From positions 1,770,203 through 1,834,202 of the forward strand of contig CM019229.1 in assembly GCA_009741485.1 (NCBI GenBank): a DNA stretch of 64,000 nucleotides, read 5' to 3'. Below the pieces are notes generated by a model, which was not told where the DNA came from, made no database searches, and was given only the letters and a program-made list of their open reading frames with translations. This stretch comes from Malurus cyaneus samueli. Taxonomy: Eukaryota; Chordata; Aves; Passeriformes; Maluridae. A program made the translations under genes and the position numbers. This document shows positions 34,394 to 44,350 of this stretch, piece by piece. Each line of letters starts with the position of its first letter. Position 1 is the stretch's first letter.

Positions 34394-34900
34394 AATCACA
34401 GAATGGCCTGGAATGGAAGGGACCTTCAAGATCATCCAGTGCCACCCCTGCCATGGGCAGGGACACCTCCACTGTCCCAGGCTTTCCAGCCCCATGTCCA
34501 GCCTGGCCTTGGGCACTGCCAGGGATCCAGGGGCAGCCACAGCTTCTCTGGGCACCCTGTGCCAGGGCCTGCCCACCCTCACAGCAAGGATTTCTTTCTA
34601 AACTTAACCTCCTTTTCATCAGTTTAAAGCCGTTCCCTCTTTCCTTGCACTCCAAACTCTTGTAAATCCTCCCTTTCCATCTTTCCTGTGGCCTCTTCAT
34701 GCACTGGAAGGCCACGCTGAGCTCACCCCAAAGCTTCTCTCCAGGCTGAGCACCCCCAGCTCTCCCAGCCTTCCCTCCCAGCAGAGCTGCTCCATCCCTC
34801 TGACCATCCTGGAACCTCCTCTGGGCTCTCTCCAGCAGCTCCAGGTCCCTCCTGTGCTGTTCCCCAGGGCTGGGGCAGCTCTGCTGCTGTCAGGAGCTGT
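34394..34900 (-). repeat. CR1 LINE 3' fragment, longest in the window
   Basis: This antisense copy of about 500 bp starts CACAGAATGGCCTGGAATGG. It passes through the CATGGGCAGGGACACCTCC core, the CTCTGGGCACCCTGTGCC block and the CCTCTTCATGCACTGGAAGG block, and reaches AGGTCCCTCCTGTGCTG near its end. It is the reference used here to show that the CR1 at 10690-11101 should continue at 14716. Confidence 0.93.
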
Positions 34901-36230
34901 GTGAGGAGGGATTTATTTGGGACCTGCAGCAGCAGCTGTGCACGGACCTGGCTTCACCTCGAGAAAGACATGGAATGAAAAATGTTCCTGGCAGAGCAGG
35001 AAGGTCTTGCAGAGCACACAGACCCTGAGGCTGTGTCCCTGCTGTCCCCTGGCTGTCCTGCAGGCTCCAGTGTCACAGCCCCTTCTCTGAACCTGGGCGT
35101 CTGGAGCTCCAGAGGAGGCTGTGCAATACACAACTCCCAGAAAGCAGGAACAGAATTTTCCAGCTCTGGAGTGCCAAGAAGGGGGGCAGGTTTTACTGCT
35201 GTGCTATTCATCATGCTGGTGAATTCTGCTCAGTGTTTGTGATGTCTATTTTTATTATTAATTCTTTTCCTCTTAATCCTGGTAGAGCTGAGAGCATCCT
35301 TTGATATGAAGTTCCTCTGCAGTATTCAGATTTTTCAAAAGTATTTGCCTGACTATTTTTTTGTTCCTTTCCTGAGACCAGCTCAAAGACACCACATGGC
35401 TGTGCAAATTCTGGTTCTATGTGGGAGCCCTCTGATCTCATAGAATTTCAAACTGAAGTAGAGAGGGATTCAAATCCAACATATGTGTCTCTCTCATTCC
35501 TTCCTGCCCTTTAAATTTAAGCCTTCTTTTCAGTTCTAAAAATGTTAAATGTATTGGAGAGCTTGCTGAAACATCTTTGCTAATAATTTATTGGAGTTTT
35601 TAATTACAGTTCTGCCTGTCTTTACACGCAGTTTAGATTTAAATGGGAAATGTTCACTGTGGTGCCTGAACCCTGTCACAATTTGGTATTTTTTGCTGGG
35701 CAAGGTCCTCTGACATCCATCTCATTTGTCAGTGATATGACTTAGACACATAATTTTGTACATTTTTATTAGGCCAAGAGTAAATCTTCTTTTGATGAAG
35801 TCTAACAACCAAGTAACTTTGCTCTGCTAAAATTTTTCCATGCTGAATTTTGCACTGGCCTTGTCTTTTGATGTGGGTGTGTTTTTCAGGTGGGGTGAAT
35901 TTGAAACCATTTCTGAGCCTCAGCAATCACTCTTTGCCCTCCAGGCCTCTCATTTCTTGAGGCAGCTTTTGGACCATGTTTTATTAGACTTAGAAGTAGG
36001 ACACCTGCATTCCTGCTGCTGCATCTCTCAGGAAATTAATGTTTTGCGGGGAAAAATGACCAAAGTGAGTGCTTTGCTCATCCCTGGAAAGAAAGGGAGG
36101 GTTCATGTCTTGTGTGATGCTTTTTTTCCCTCACTGGGGCAGGAGATGGGAAGTTTTGCTGCACCTCTTCTCTTCAGTTCCCTTGTTTGTTGACAGAGAA
36201 AATGAACCAAACCTTTGCTATTTGCCAGCC

Positions 36231-36290
36231 TCCTTTTCCCCTTTTCCCCTTTTTCCCCTTTCCCCTTTTCCCCTTCTCTTCCCTGAAATT
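36231..36290. repeat. (CCCCTTTT)n-like simple repeat
   Basis: About six CCCCTTTT-type units are pure pyrimidine on the + strand. Confidence 0.85.
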
Positions 36291-36881
36291 TTTAGTTCTG
36301 GACTGAAGAATAGATGGCTCTGGGGTGCAGCTGTAGATGCTCCATGAGTTTTTCCCTGGAACCACAATCCCTGTGCTTGGGGTGAGGCCACTGTCTGCAG
36401 TTCTCTCACCTGAAGCGCAGAAAACCTGGGATTCAGGATCCCTGTGAGCTCTTGGCTGACAGAAAACCCTCCAGGCTGTTGAAAGTTCCCATCCCAGGCT
36501 GGAGAAATCCGTGAGCTGCAGATTGCTGAAGGTTCAGGGAATGGCCCTCAGCTCTCCTTGCTCTGATTCTCCTTCCCAGCAATCTGCTGCTGTCACAGAC
36601 TCACCACAGGGCCTGGCTGAATATTTCGTGTTACCTCACATCACCTCTGCTATGCTGTTCACTTTGAGCTGTTCACCCATGTCCCACCCTACACAGAGCA
36701 CCCAGGGGTGCAGGGATGTGTCTGTGATGCCAACTCCAGCTCAAGCTGCCCCTGAGGCTGATGCCAGATGTGGGGAGAGAGTGGTTGGAGCTGTAGGATT
36801 GTGATAATGCCTCACAGGATGCACTGACACAGTGCCCTACTCACTCCTGCCTGCTGCGGGGCTGTTTGAGGGACATGGAGT

Positions 36882-37470
36882 TGAATCATCATGGAATCAT
36901 GGAATGGTTTTGTTGCCTAAAAATCAGTCCCACCTGAAACAGAGGCCAGACAAACTTAAGAGAATGAGAATAGACAACTTTAATACAGGCCTAACAGGCC
37001 TACTGGTACATTAGGGCAGACAAAGCCTTCTCCTGAGGCTGCACCCAAAATGGGCCCCGAGTCACGAGATCTTCATCTTTTATAAATTCTGTCTCATATT
37101 GGACCTCAATTTCCCAATGATATTTTCAAGTGATGATGTCAACTACCCCAAACTTGCTCCTCCAATTCTCTGTTGTTTCCATATTTGGAGCTCTGAGGCA
37201 GCGAAGTGTCCTTGGATTTCAGGCTCAGAGAGGAATTGTTTTGTCTAAAGATGGGAGTATGGTAGTTTTTAGTGCTATAGTAGAGAAGTATAAGAATACA
37301 GATGCATGAAAATATAGAAACTAGAAATCCTAAGGCATCAGTTGGAAGGGATCTTAAAGCCCCTCTCATCTGACCCCCTGCCATGGGATACCTGCCATCC
37401 CACCCCTTCTACCATCCCAGGATGCTTCAAGCCCCGTCCAGCCTGGCCTTGGACACTTCTATGGATGGGA
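36882..37470 (-). repeat. CR1 LINE 3' fragment interrupted by an LTR
   Basis: The antisense CR1 start GAATCATGGAATGGTTT ends at 36910, and the expected continuation GTTGGAAGGGATCTTAAAG resumes at 37341. It then runs through a CCATGGGATACCTGCC core to about 37465. The intervening 430 bp are the LTR at 36911-37340, so the CR1 insertion is the older event. Confidence 0.88.
36911..37340 (-). mobile_element. Solo LTR, variant 2, nested in a CR1
   Basis: On the minus strand it begins TGATGCCTTAGGATTTC and ends near AGGCAACA. It is about 430 bp and matches 56973-57405 throughout, though more diverged. On that strand a TTTATAAAAG TATA-like box lies near 37080. No clear target-site duplication is visible in the CR1 sequence on either side. 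Confidence 0.82.
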
Positions 37471-37712
37471 ATGGTATTTTTCATTACTTGGTTGCTCTCA
37501 GCAGTTTAGTAGAAGGAACACTTTTGTTGGTTCTGCTTTCTGAGCTCACATATGTTGGTGTTCTTGGTCTCATTAATGGACGGTTTTTAATGGCTGATTA
37601 ATTGGGAGCTTGCTGGAAATCGGGAGTGCAGAGCAGATGGTTGGTATTTCTGAGACAAAACAAGTTGGTTCTGTTGGAAGCATCACTGTGTTCTGTGCTG
37701 GGGATGAGGAAA

Positions 37713-38020
37713 GGTCTGGGAATCTCTGTCCCGTGTCCTTGGCATGTGGAGAGAAGGTCTGGGAATCTCTGTCCCGTGTCCTTGGCATGTAGAGAGAAGG
37801 TCTGGGAATCTCTGTCCCATGTCTCTGGCATGTGGAGGGATGGGGCTGGGAATCTCTGTCCCATGTCCCTGGTATGTGGAGGGATGGGGCTGGGAATCTC
37901 TGTCCCATGTCCCTGGCATGTGGAGGGATGGGGCTGGGAATCTCTGTCCCATGTCCCTGGCATGTGGAGGGATGGGGCTGGGAATCTCTGTCCTGTGTCC
38001 TTGGCATTTGGAGGGATGGG
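37713..38020. repeat. 43-44-bp minisatellite, about 7 units
   Basis: The unit is of the form GGGAATCTCTGTCCCATGTCC, CTGGCATGTGGAGGGAT, GGGGCT. The first three units end in GAGAGAAGGT and the later ones in GAGGGATGGGG. Neighbouring units differ at one to five positions, so the array is young. It is open on both strands and yields spurious repeat proteins. Confidence 0.92.
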
Positions 38021-38154
38021 ATGCTGGGCAGGCTCCTCCTGAGCTGGCACAGCCAGGGTCTGCCTGGGCACCCTTGTTTGTGTCCTGGTCTGTAAACTGC
38101 TGCTTTCCCAAATCACAGGTGAGGGTCTGGACGTGATTTCTAAGTGTCTCCAAG

Positions 38155-38415
38155 GCTCTTCTGATGTTTGCTGGGCACGTGCTGTTAGAGAACAGCAGTT
38201 AGATATTAGAAAACAATTCTTCACTGTGAGGGTGATTGCACACTGGAATTGTCTGCCCAGGGAGGTGGTGGAGCAATCGTCCCTGGATGTGTTTAAAAAG
38301 GGACTGCGTGTGGCACTCAGTGCTGTGGTTTGGGTGATGAGGAGGTGTTGGGCCACAGACTGGACTTCATGATCTTGAAGGTCTCGTCGAGACCTTCTGT
38401 GATTCTGTGTGTGAT
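38155..38415 (+). repeat. CR1-type LINE 3' fragment with a palindromic 3' end
   Basis: The sense copy contains AACAATTCTTCACTGTGAGGG, CCCAGGGAGGTGGTGGAG and GTGTTGGGCCACAGACTGG. It ends with a 10-bp inverted repeat (GAAGGTCTCG / CGAGACCTTC, one-base loop) followed by TGTGATTCTGTG. Confidence 0.8.
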
Positions 38416-40164
38416 CTCTGGCTGAAGGAGCACAAAGATCCACCCCAGCCCCAAAAACTCTGCCTCTCACTTGAATGAAAGGTGTTCTGGCTGTGGGTCA
38501 CGGGGTCTGATGGTGTCCCCAGGGTCTCGGGGCAGGAGGGTACCAGGCAGAGGTGCTCATGCTGTTCCCTTGGTGTTTCCTCTCTTACTTCCCATTTTTA
38601 CTGCACTCAACTCATTCTGCATTCCAGGCTGTTTGTCTTTGCCTCCCAAACTTCGACCACTGCCAGAATGCTTTTCAAGCCACATCTCCTGGAGGAATAT
38701 TTAAGCCCCATGTAATTTCTGTGTAGCTGAGCACTCTGACAGGTTGATGAGCGCTGATGATCACTGTGCTGCTGAGTGCTTGCAGAAGTGACCCGCTCCT
38801 CTCCCTTGCAATGCCATCAGGATTTCCTCTGGGAGACCTCCCTTATCACACTGTGCCAGACCAACTTTCATATCAGCTGGACAATGAATCACATAAAAGG
38901 CTCTGCCACTGTTAAAAATCAGGTGATAACCCCCTACTCCAGCACTGGGGCTGTTCCCTGCAGTTGGGTGGTCCAGGGAGCAGCAGAGGGCACAAGGAAG
39001 GACAGGCTAAGCCCAGGTCTGCTCTGGGAATGCTGCTCATTCCCTCTGCTTGGCACTTGTTACTGTCACAGGAACCAACTCCCAGAACTTTTATTGGAGG
39101 ATGAGGAAGTCAAACTCTGTTCCTCAGTCATCCTCTCCGTGCTCTCTCACCAGCTCTACCTCTTGATCTCTGCTTATGGGGTACTTTTTGTCCATTTCTA
39201 CTTGCTCTTCCTTGATAATCAGTGCAGCAAAGAGCAGATATTATTTGGGTATTGGAAAGTACAAGATGAAAAATAACACTTGTGAACCTTTTCAAGTCTT
39301 ACAGTGAAATCAATAAAACCAGAGTGAAGCCTTTGCAGGAGGGTTTGGGCACTGAGGGGGGAGATGAGTTGGCCCTGAGGGTCAGGACGGCCAGTTCCAG
39401 ATCTGTACATGTGGGTTTTGCTTTTTGAATTTGTGACCTTCTCCCATGTTGGTTGTTCACAGTTCCTGGATTTTTACTGAACATGTTCTAACCTTGCCTT
39501 GAGAGTCCTCACACAATGAAGTGTTTTGTTATTAGTACATAAATTTCAGTTCTGTTATTAATGAAACGATGCGGGATTGCACAATGAAAACATGAATACA
39601 AAGTGACTGCTCTGTCATGTTTTGTAAATGTGAATTTCTCTCTCAATAAGAGACAGGTAATATTTTCTCCAGGTGTGCAGTTATTTCCTTAAGTTTTCTT
39701 TTCTTTGTGTTTTTTGGTTTTTTTTCATTTAGCTGCAGTCACTCTGCAACCTCCACCACATATGGCACAAATTGCTGCTGCAATAGAATTGCTAATAAGA
39801 AAATGAAACTAAAGTGCCTGCAAGAAGCTTTATGTGCACCAGAATTCAATTCAGATCTAAGGTTGTTAGCAGATGTGTCTGTATCTCTAGTGGCGTTTGA
39901 CTGTGCCCTGCAGATTTTGGAATGTTTTTGGGACTGGTAGCAGTGTGGGTTCCTGTTGAATAAGAAGTAGCAAAGCTGCAGAGAGCTTTAAGATTCACCT
40001 GGAGAGTTGGTTCAGTGCAGGATGAACAAGTTCTGCATTTTGGGATGCCACTGGAATAGCTTTTTTCTTTGAAACCAGGTCCCTGGGCTTTCTGTGGCTG
40101 TAAAAGTCTGTGATATTTTGAATGCTGAGTTTGTAAAAATGCAGCTGCAATAGGAGCTGTCACC

Positions 40165-40290
40165 AGAGGCAGGGATTGGGGCAACCTGGGACAGTGGGAG
40201 GTGTCCCTGCCCATGGCAGGGGGTGGGATGGGATGGCTTTGAAATCCCTTCCAACCCAAACCATTCCCTGATTCTGTGATCCTACATGAC
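40165..40290 (+). repeat. CR1 LINE 3' end, sense arm of an inverted pair
   Basis: It contains CCTGGGACAGTGGGAGG, TGCCCATGGCAGGGGGTGG and CTTCCAACCCAAACCATTCC, ending in a CTGATTCTGTGATCC tail. It is close to the reverse complement of 40476-40580. Confidence 0.92.
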
Positions 40291-40475
40291 ACCGAGGAAT
40301 GGGATAACAGTGCTCTCAGGTTGTGCCGAATGCATTAACAGAGCTCTGGGAATAGGGAGGGTTGGAAGATGCATTCCTAGAAAAGTGTGAAAATGTTTGT
40401 GAATACTTTGGGCCAGCTCTGATTGAGGCACTAATCCTTCACTGTCTTCAAAGCAAATCTATGGAATTAATTCTT

Positions 40476-40640
40476 GGAATCATGGAATGGTTTGGGTTGG
40501 AGGGGACCTTAAAGCTCATCCTATCCCACCCCTGCCATGGGCAGGGACACCTCCCACTGTCCCAGGCTGCTCCAGCCCCAATCCAGCCTGGCCTTGGGCA
40601 CTGCCAGGGATCCAGGGGCAGCCACAGCTTCTCTGGGCAG
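40476..40640 (-). repeat. CR1 LINE 3' end, antisense arm of an inverted pair
   Basis: It starts GGAATCATGGAATGGTTTGGG, contains CCATGGGCAGGGACACCTCC, and stops at CACAGCTTCTCTGGGCAG. That is 68 bp upstream of the exon at 40709. Confidence 0.92.
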
Positions 40641-40708
40641 TTTTCTCCACACAGTCTATCAGAAGCTCAAGTTCAGGGGTTCACAGATGAAATTCCTTGT
40701 TCCCCCAG

Positions 40709-40772
40709 GTCCTGCCCTGCTGCTCACCAGTGACAACATCAAACAGCGCCTGGGCTCTGCTGCTCTCGACAG
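40709..40772 (+). CDS. PNPLA7: PNPLA7 exon, start of the NEST region
   Basis: This 64-nt exon is bounded by TCCCCCAG and GTACCT, a rather weak donor. The first two bases complete Gly and the last two (AG) start a Ser codon. It encodes PALLLTSDNIK, then QRLGSAALD. This matches the PNPLA7 segment just before the conserved NTE-esterase core. The weak donor and the inverted CR1 pair just upstream make it a candidate for variable inclusion, which is inference. Skipping it (64 nt) would shift the frame. Confidence 0.94.
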
Positions 40773-41238
40773 GTACCTGCCCTCATCACTGCTCAGGGAA
40801 ATGCAGAAAGACACTGGGCTGTTCCTATGAATACACAGAGTTTGGCACTAAAATCCTGTATTCTAGCACACACTGGGTTTTCTGGTCCAGGTGTTGGAGA
40901 CAATAACAATTCAAGAGTGTTTGCTGCAGGTGGGGTTGGGTTTTTCCCGCAGTTACTTTCTAACTTGTGGAATTGGAAAAGTGGAATTGTTCTGAGTGTG
41001 CTCATTCTGAGGGATGTTGTGGAAGCATTACTGAAGTGAGGCATCACTGCCTCCTCCTGCCTTAGTGTATCCCAATAATGGCATAGATCCTGGAGAAACA
41101 GAGCCAGCAGGAGCTTGGAGCTGGGAGCAGATCCCGGCTGAAATGCCAATGTCTCTGCCTGTGTAAGATTCCCCTCCATTCTCTTGGCAGCTGTGATGTA
41201 AAACCAGTTTTATCCATGTTTTCCTTCTGTGTCCCCAG
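40773..41238 (+). other. PNPLA7: Intron
   Basis: This 466-bp intron shows no repeat or other feature. It starts GTACCT and ends GTGTCCCCAG. Confidence 0.93.
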
Positions 41239-41407
41239 TATCCACGAGTACAGGCTGACCAGCTGGCTGGGCCAGCAGGAGGACATCCACAGGATTGTGC
41301 TGTACCAGGCTGACAGCACACTGACCCCCTGGACCCAGCGCTGCATCCGCCAGGCCGACTGCATCCTCATCGTGGGGCTGGGTGACCAGGAGCCCACTGT
41401 GGGAGAG
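41239..41407 (+). CDS. PNPLA7: PNPLA7 exon, NEST region
   Basis: This 169-nt exon is bounded by TGTCCCCAG and GTGTGG. It completes a Ser codon and ends in phase 0. It encodes [15 protein letters not shown], then [23 protein letters not shown] and [15 protein letters not shown]. These are hallmark blocks of the NTE/PNPLA6-7 catalytic region. HEYRLTSWL and TQRC(I)RQADC agree with PNPLA7, while PNPLA6 as remembered has QEFRLSGWLAQQED and VRCLRQADC. No damage is visible. Confidence 0.96.
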
Positions 41408-42505
41408 GTGTGGGAACTGCTCCTTTCCCCTCCTGCCACTGGGAGCAGGCCAGCTCAAAGCAGGTTGCTTCACACTCATGTGTTTTCCTGGGTTTAACAC
41501 CCAGTGAGGCATAAAAAATGAAATATTCCTGAGAAATGCATGTTAGGAATAGCAAAAGAATTGCATGAGAATCCTCTGAAATGGCAGGTTTTATGTAGAA
41601 GTACTTCCTGCAAAGTTCTTTTCCTCTAAAGAGCCATTCTGGCCGATGATAAATCAGAAATTGCTTTGAAGCTTTGCATTTCTGCCCAGAATTACTTTGC
41701 AGGGTCTCCACATAGAGAAATTATTTTCTTCCTGGATGAAATTCATGGTGTGTGCCTAGGAAAAAGTAGATCTAAATTGCAGTGTATGAATTATTTATTA
41801 TATTTTATTACAGATCTCAAGCTGTAATTCATTTCCCTTTACTATCTATTTTTATGGTTTCATATTTTATTACCAAAGTCATTTGACCAGACAGAAATTC
41901 TGCAAGAAATTTAAAAAAGGGATTATGAGTGGGGTTGTTTTTTTTAGGATGGTGGAGTGCTGAGTGTGCCCTGCAAAGAGCCTGGGCTGGTCCCACGTGC
42001 AGTTTTCGTGTTTGTCCCTTTGTGTGGGTTCTTCCTGCCTGGGGATGTGGGAGGCAGGAAGCACAGGCTGAACAAGCTGCCAGCAGTTGCCTAAAACAAC
42101 AACAAAAAATTCGAAATCAGAAATGCAAGGAGGGAAAAAGAAAAAAAAAAAGTGGACTGATAGGAAGGGGGAGAAGAAAACACTGAATATTTGTAGGTTT
42201 GTGTCTGACTTGGGCAGCATCTCACGTTGCAGGAGCAGTGCTGCCTGTGCTGTATAATGGCCTGGTTTAAGTCAAAACCATTTGTTTTTAAGCATTCAGG
42301 TTTGAATCCTTGGCTGATTTTCGATGTCTGTGTGCTGTGTACGCCCAGAGTTATCGGTGTTTTTGTCTAAATCTATCCCATTTGGGGGTTCTGAGTGTCT
42401 GGATTCCGGTGGGAATGGGGGTGGGGGGTGTGTGGGTGCATTTCACCCCGAGATGGAGCAGCCAGCACTCACTGCCCTTTCCCTGGGTGTCCCTGGCTGC
42501 TGTAG
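41408..42505 (+). other. PNPLA7: Intron
   Basis: This 1.1-kb AT-rich intron has no recognisable repeat apart from short homopolymers (a poly-A run at about 42140). It starts GTGTGG and ends GGCTGCTGTAG, with a TAG acceptor. Confidence 0.9.
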
Positions 42506-42688
42506 CTGGAGAGGATGCTGGAGAACACGGCGGTGAGAGCCCAGAAGCAGCTGATCCTGCTCCACAAGGAGGATGGGCCCCTCCCTTCCCGCACCGTGGA
42601 GTGGCTCAACATGCGCAGTTGGTGCTCTGCTCACCTCCACATCCACTGCCCACGCAGGGTCTTCTCCAAAAGGAGCCTGCCCAAGCTG
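42506..42688 (+). CDS. PNPLA7: PNPLA7 exon, NEST region
   Basis: This 183-nt exon of 61 codons is phase 0 at both ends, bounded by GCTGTAG and GTAAGA. It encodes [20 protein letters not shown], then [36 protein letters not shown] and SLPKL. The [16 protein letters not shown] block is typical of vertebrate PNPLA6/7. Being symmetric, it could be skipped without a frameshift. Confidence 0.96.
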
Positions 42689-43224
42689 GTAAGAGAGTCC
42701 TGCTGGGGTGGCTGCACCTTGCTGAGCCTCACTGTATCTGTGATCTGTGTGTCAGAGGGGATCTTGGATAATGATACGCCATAGTGCTCTTACACAGACA
42801 GAGTTCTCTTTAAATTGGATTTAGGAAACATTGACAGGGGGCCAGGTGTTCTCTATGGGTGCCTTCTTGGCTTGTTGATATCCTGAAAAGAGTGACTGCA
42901 GCTGTCTCAGTGTCCCTCTGAAAGGTGTGTCCTCCTTTTTGGGAGGATCCCTGTGCTTTCCAAAGCCGTGCTGAACATAAGGCAGAGGCAACCTGGGGCA
43001 CTCCCCAGGAACTTCAGATCCTTGTCAAAGACGAGAAAGGGTTCCAAAGGAAATTCTGTGCTACCATGGAATTCAGGTACTACCAAAATACCAAAATCAT
43101 GAAATACCAATTTCATGTGCTACCATGGAATTCTCCTGGCAGTTACTAAAGGCTGAGAGCTGCCACTGGTCTCTGGGAGTGTTGGGGCGGTTCCTCAGCC
43201 TCTATTCCTTTGAAGAAGAGCTGT

Positions 43225-43645
43225 AACAGAGACAGCTTCAGGCTGGAAGGGAGCACTGGAGCTCCTCCAGTGCCACCTCCCTGCTCCACAGGGTTCCCTG
43301 GAGCAGTCACTCAGGGTTGTGCCCAGATGGTTTTAGAATATCTCCACTGAGCGGGGTTCCACACTCTCTCTGGTCTCTGTCCAGTGCTCGGTCACTGCAC
43401 AGCAAAGAAGTTCTTCTTCCTGTCCAGGTGCAACTTCGTGGGGTCAGTTCCTGCCTGTTCCTCTTGTCTCATTTCTGAGCCCCAGGGAGCAGAGCCTGGG
43501 CCCTGCGCTGGGAGCCCTCTCTGCAAATAGGGACAGACACGGATAAAATGTCTTTTCTCGAAGTTTCTCCTTGAGGCTGAGCAGCTTGAGCTCCCCCAGC
43601 CTTCCCTCATTAGAGAAGCTCCAGTCCGCCCATCTTTGCAGCGGC
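43225..43645 (-). repeat. CR1 LINE fragment, older subfamily
   Basis: The antisense copy contains TCAGGCTGGAAGGGAGCACTGG, GGTTCCCTGGAGCAGTCACTC and GAGCTCCCCCAGCCTTCCC, stopping at CATCTTTGCAGCGGC. The LTR lies immediately beyond it, so the LTR may have inserted at or inside its 5' end. Confidence 0.8.
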
Positions 43646-43650
43646 TTTTT

Positions 43651-43999
43651 TGTAACAATGAGAAATGACAGAGACCCCCTCAGGCAGGGCAAAGAGGAAT
43701 CAATTTATTGCAAAAATTCATAGTTTTTAAACCGTTAGTTTGTTTTGGGTTTACATTCTTGTGAACCACAACAAAGTGTCTGAGTCAACCCCCATAAACC
43801 ATGATAGGAACATGCTCTGGTTATAACCAACCCCCACACACCACAGGCTGAGCTCTCACAGTTCTATCCCTTGTTTTCCAGGGTTATGGAACACCTTGTT
43901 TTTCACCTCCAGTTTAGCTGAGCCATTCCCAGAATCCTTCTCTGGTTGGCCAAAGTAACAGGAGAGAGCAGGAGTGTTTCAGGGGTAACAAGGCCCTCA
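43651..43999 (-). mobile_element. Solo LTR, about 350 bp
   Basis: On the minus strand it begins TGAGGGCCTTGTTACCCC and ends CTCATTGTTACA (TG...CA), with AATAAA near its 3' end at about 43700. Short TTTT direct repeats flank it (within 43645-43650 and at 44000-44003), compatible with a 4-bp target-site duplication, but in a T-rich site. It lies 95 bp upstream of the exon that carries the oxyanion loop. Confidence 0.68.
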
Positions 44000-44094
44000 T
44001 TTTGTAAGGTTTTCCTCTGCTGCAGCAGCTTTGTCAGGGTGCTGTTCTGCCTGTGCCCTGCCTGTGCAGTGACCATGCCCTGCTCTCTGTGCAG

Positions 44095-44213
44095 GTGGAG
44101 ATGTACGAGCGGGTGTTCCAGAAGACTCCGGACCGTCACTCCGACTTCTCCCGCCTGGCACGGGTCCTGACCGGCAACGCCATCGCGCTGGTGCTGGGCG
44201 GCGGAGGGGCCAG
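44095..44213 (+). CDS. PNPLA7: PNPLA7 exon, start of the patatin domain with the oxyanion loop
   Basis: This 119-nt exon is bounded by CTGTGCAG and GTAGGG. It starts in phase 0 and leaves two bases (AG) of an Arg codon. It encodes [20 protein letters not shown], then LARVLTG and [12 protein letters not shown](R). The final block is the glycine-rich oxyanion-hole motif (GGGxR/KG) that opens the patatin-like phospholipase domain. PNPLA7 uses it to hydrolyse lysophosphatidylcholine at the ER and lipid droplets, according to the literature on the mammalian protein. All key glycines are intact. Confidence 0.97.
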
Positions 44214-44234
44214 GTAGGGCACCTGTGCTGGGCT

Positions 44235-44350
44235 GGGTGGGGCTCTGAGCACCCTGGCATAGTGGGAGGTGTCCCTGCCCATGGCAGGGGGTGGAATGGG
44301 ACAGGCTTTAAGGTCCTTCCCAACCCAAACCACTCTGGGATTCTGTGCTG
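44235..44350 (+). repeat. CR1 LINE 3' end
   Basis: The sense copy contains CATAGTGGGAGGTGTCCC, TGCCCATGGCAGGGGGTGG and CCTTCCCAACCCAAACCAC, ending GGGATTCTGTGCTGATCC. It begins only about 20 bp after the splice donor at 44214. Confidence 0.92.

Larger units (their letters stand above)
30438..40708 (+). other. PNPLA7: Intron
   Basis: This 10.3-kb intron has CR1 fragments in both orientations (30660-30905, 32945-33112, 34394-34900, 38155-38415, 40165-40290, 40476-40640, and one split by an LTR at 36882-37470). It also has a T/G-rich low-complexity tract (33810-33925), a CCTTTT-rich tract (36231-36290) and a 44-bp minisatellite (37713-38020). The regions 31000-32900, 34930-36230 and 38420-40160 show nothing I can name. 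The acceptor is CCTTGTTCCCCCAG. Confidence 0.8.
42689..44094 (+). other. PNPLA7: Intron
   Basis: This 1.4-kb intron contains an antisense CR1 of an older subfamily (43225-43645) directly followed by an antisense solo LTR (43651-43999). From 42689 to 43220 I see nothing specific. The acceptor is TGCTCTCTGTGCAG. Confidence 0.88.

Noticed and set aside
37598..38470. Long open frames on both strands with repeated PHARDMGQRFPAPS-like or GNLCPMSLACGG-like units
   Set aside because: They come from the 44-bp minisatellite inside an intron. Repeats that are open in several frames on both strands are not evidence of coding.
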